Part shown: positions 5,062-5,923 of the stretch, piece after piece
Position numbering within the stretch: position 1 is the first letter of the stretch
Layout: each line of letters begins with the position of its first letter
NCBI GenBank assembly: GCA_003542015.1
Contig: DPLL01000250.1
Coordinates: 2,943-8,865, forward strand
Direction: 5' to 3'
Length of the DNA: 5,923 nt
Source of the DNA: Microcoleaceae cyanobacterium UBA9251
GTDB lineage: Bacteria; Cyanobacteriota; Cyanobacteriia; Cyanobacteriales; Microcoleaceae
Notes under the pieces: generated by a model
Databases searched by the model: none
Told to the model about the DNA's origin: nothing
The model's input: only the letters and a program-made list of their open reading frames with translations
Translations under genes and position numbers: made by a program

Positions 5062-5135
5062 CATCTTCTTCAACTTCTTCCCAAAAACAGCGGTTTGTAT
5101 CTACACAATGTACGATCGAGCCATCAAGTCAATGA
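5058..5135 (+). CDS. Possible short reading frame overlapping the nblA stop (25 aa)
   Basis: An ATG overlaps the nblA TGA as ATGA, the arrangement of translationally coupled genes. It opens a 25-codon frame, Ser/Thr-rich (MTSSSTSSQKQRF then VSTQCTIEPSSQ), ending at TGA 5133-5135. I do not recognise it. It may be chance, a truncated N-terminus of a lost downstream gene, or a small peptide. No separate ribosome binding site is expected if coupled. Confidence 0.2.
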   Translation: MTSSSTSSQKQRFVSTQCTIEPSSQ

Positions 5136-5196
5136 GCCTTCGGAAGGTGCGTGACAGCGCACTATATTTGATTCCGTCTATTGAGCTTTTACTCCC

Positions 5197-5239
5197 AGTC
5201 ATCCCCACATCTGATCTCAAAAAAGGGGTGGGGATGACT
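5197..5239. repeat. 12-bp perfect inverted repeat downstream of nblA
   Basis: AGTCATCCCCAC (5197-5208) is perfectly complementary to GTGGGGATGACT (5228-5239) over a 19-base loop. It could end the nblA transcript or protect its 3' end, but there is no T-tract after it. It could equally be a dispersed palindromic repeat. Confidence 0.65.
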
Positions 5240-5282
5240 CTTCGATCGCATTTTGGCAACACCTGGCGGAGCAACCGTGCAA

Positions 5283-5468
5283 TTACCTTTGTGGCGCTGG
5301 CTGTGGCGGTGGTGCTATCGGTGCGATACCAGAGCCCGTGTAATAGTAATCTTTGCAGAATCTTTCAAACGCATTACCTAAATTATCGAAAGCATATTGA
5401 GTGATTTTTTGACAAATTCCCTTTTCTTTAATCCCACTGAGTTCGGGTTTAATATCTAGTCCGGTTAA
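5283..5468 (-). pseudogene. Decayed coding fragment, unrecognised, C-terminal end of a lost gene
   Basis: On the minus strand 61 sense codons run from just after a TGA (5471-5469) to TAA (5285-5283), with no ATG at the head. The predicted residues look protein-like: LTGLDIKPELSGIKEKGICQ, then KITQYAFDNLGNAFERF, CKDYYYTGSG and a proline-rich tail IAPIAPPPQPAPQR. Upstream in the same frame, past the TGA, comes another protein-like stretch (TQYANTDDRK), suggesting one in-frame stop in an older gene. A perfect hairpin at 5499-5527 interrupts it further upstream. I do not recognise the family. It could also be chance, as the opposite strand is open here too. Confidence 0.3.
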
Positions 5469-5498
5469 TCACTTACGATCATCGGTATTTGCATACTG

Positions 5499-5527
5499 AG
5501 TCCTGAGCCAGGGGAAGGCTCAGGACT
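5499..5527. repeat. 11-bp perfect hairpin
   Basis: AGTCCTGAGCC (5499-5509) pairs perfectly with GGCTCAGGACT (5517-5527) across a 7-base loop. Neither strand has a T-run next to it, so it is not a classical terminator. It sits just upstream of the decayed minus-strand fragment. Confidence 0.65.
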
Positions 5528-5685
5528 GCTAAGGAACTGCCGTTTAGCGAAGTATCGGGCGAGATTCTTCACGGAGTTCACGCCGGACAGCTAATCCACC
5601 GGACATGATATAACAGGATTGTCCAAGAACTTTTTCAGGATATATTTATTAGGCTTTCATCCATCTTCATCTAAGCTTTTCCACG

Positions 5686-5750
5686 TAGCTAAACCCCAGT
5701 TATAAGTAAATATTGCCCTAGCATATTTACTCGTAACTGGGGTTTAGCTA
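5686..5750. repeat. 65-base near-perfect hairpin
   Basis: TAGCTAAACCCCAGTTA (5686-5702) is fully complementary to TAACTGGGGTTTAGCTA (5734-5750). The helix continues inward with one G-T pair (5703/5733) and one A-C mismatch (5704/5732), then nine more pairs (AGTAAATAT at 5705-5713 with ATATTTACT at 5723-5731). A 9-base loop (5714-5722) closes it. In all, 26 of 28 positions are Watson-Crick. No poly-T follows on either strand. Candidates are a small MITE-like palindrome, a processed structured RNA or an unusual terminator. Confidence 0.75.
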
Positions 5751-5815
5751 TTGGTTAATTTGAGCTGAGTTTTGATAGATAGAAGCACAAAAATTGCTCA
5801 GGTAACTAGCTAGGT

Positions 5816-5923
5816 TTGACACTCCCCGGTCTGAAGACGCGGGGATTCTTAAGGACAAACATTGGGGGATGAATCCGCCCAAAGTTTAATTCTTAAAGGG
5901 TAAGTCAGATACCCACTACCCAC
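5816..5923 (-). mobile_element. Right end of a second tnpB-type IS200/IS605-superfamily element (partial)
   Basis: Read on the minus strand, GAAT (5848-5845) is followed by a hairpin in which CCCCG pairs with CGGGG, one base is bulged, GTC pairs with GAC and the loop is TTCA. TCAA follows at 5819-5816. This is the same architecture as the right end at 4719-4753. The sequence before it also matches: TTTGTCCTTAAGAATCCCC here against TTTGACCTTAGAATCCCC there. Just inside lies another stem: on the plus strand, AAAC-TTGGG (5857-5866) against CCCAA-GTTT (5878-5887), with one mismatch. The rest of the element, including any tnpB, should lie to the right of the window on the minus strand. No TnpB residues are recognisable in the 73 bp visible, so a solo end is possible. 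Confidence 0.65.

Larger units (their letters stand above)
5062..5815. other. Long stretch without a convincing intact gene, rich in hairpins
   Basis: This 754-bp stretch lies between nblA and the second tnpB-type right end. It has small stems near the nblA end (CCTT/AAGG at 5138-5148; GTGCG/CGCAC at 5147-5162) but no T-run, so the nblA terminator is not obvious. It then holds a 12-bp inverted repeat, a decayed minus-strand coding fragment, an 11-bp perfect hairpin and a 65-base near-perfect hairpin, each listed separately. No tRNA or known small RNA was recognised. Confidence 0.6.

Noticed and set aside
5108..5404. A 98-codon plus-strand frame after nblA with a hydrophobic stretch
   Set aside because: It runs through the 12-bp inverted repeat and is antisense to a more protein-like minus-strand fragment. 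It has no ribosome binding site and no recognisable family.
5528..5600. A third tnpB-type right end on the minus strand (GAAT at 5567-5564)
   Set aside because: No matching hairpin or TCAA follows the GAAT, so only the tetranucleotide agrees.

Overview
The window reads as chromosomal DNA of a filamentous, phycobilisome-containing cyanobacterium, probably of the Microcoleus/Oscillatoria kind (the lineage is an inference). Supporting evidence: three phycobilisome genes (cpcG, a cpcS-family lyase, nblA), six HIP1 octamers (GCGATCGC at 66, 675, 929, 935, 1364, 3233) and several heptamer-period tandem repeats of the type known from filamentous cyanobacteria.

Layout. 3-302 (+) is the C-terminal end of a short RecQ helicase. 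303-469 is a repeat-rich gap. 470-1432 (+) is an RluA/RluD-type 23S rRNA pseudouridine synthase. 1433-1643 lies between convergent genes and is almost all heptamer arrays. 1644-2402 (-) is cpcG, the phycobilisome rod-core linker. 2403-2690 holds a large inverted heptamer repeat. 2691-3281 (-) is a CpcS/CpeS-type bilin lyase. 3380-4753 is a complete-looking IS200/IS605-superfamily element with no tnpA. It carries IS608-style ends, a divergent 46-residue ribbon-helix-helix (RHH) gene missed by ordinary length cutoffs, a tnpB broken by a single frameshift, and an omega-RNA-like 3' end. 4891-5061 (+) is nblA, the phycobilisome-degradation adaptor, with a strong ribosome binding site and a good sigma70-type promoter beginning 14 bp past the IS right end. 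5062-5815 has no convincing intact gene but holds three strong hairpins and a decayed antisense coding fragment. From 5816 to the window edge is the right end of a second tnpB-type element on the minus strand, with the same end architecture as the first.

How it fits together. Without the IS, cpcS and nblA would be divergent genes about 235 bp apart, one serving phycobilisome assembly and the other its dismantling. The IS landed in that shared control region. Its omega-RNA guide would be copied from the nblA promoter upstream DNA. The two tnpB-type right ends point toward each other and bracket nblA. Nothing here proves a new system. The most interesting material is the tnpB/omega-RNA/RHH element, its position, and the unexplained hairpins downstream of nblA.
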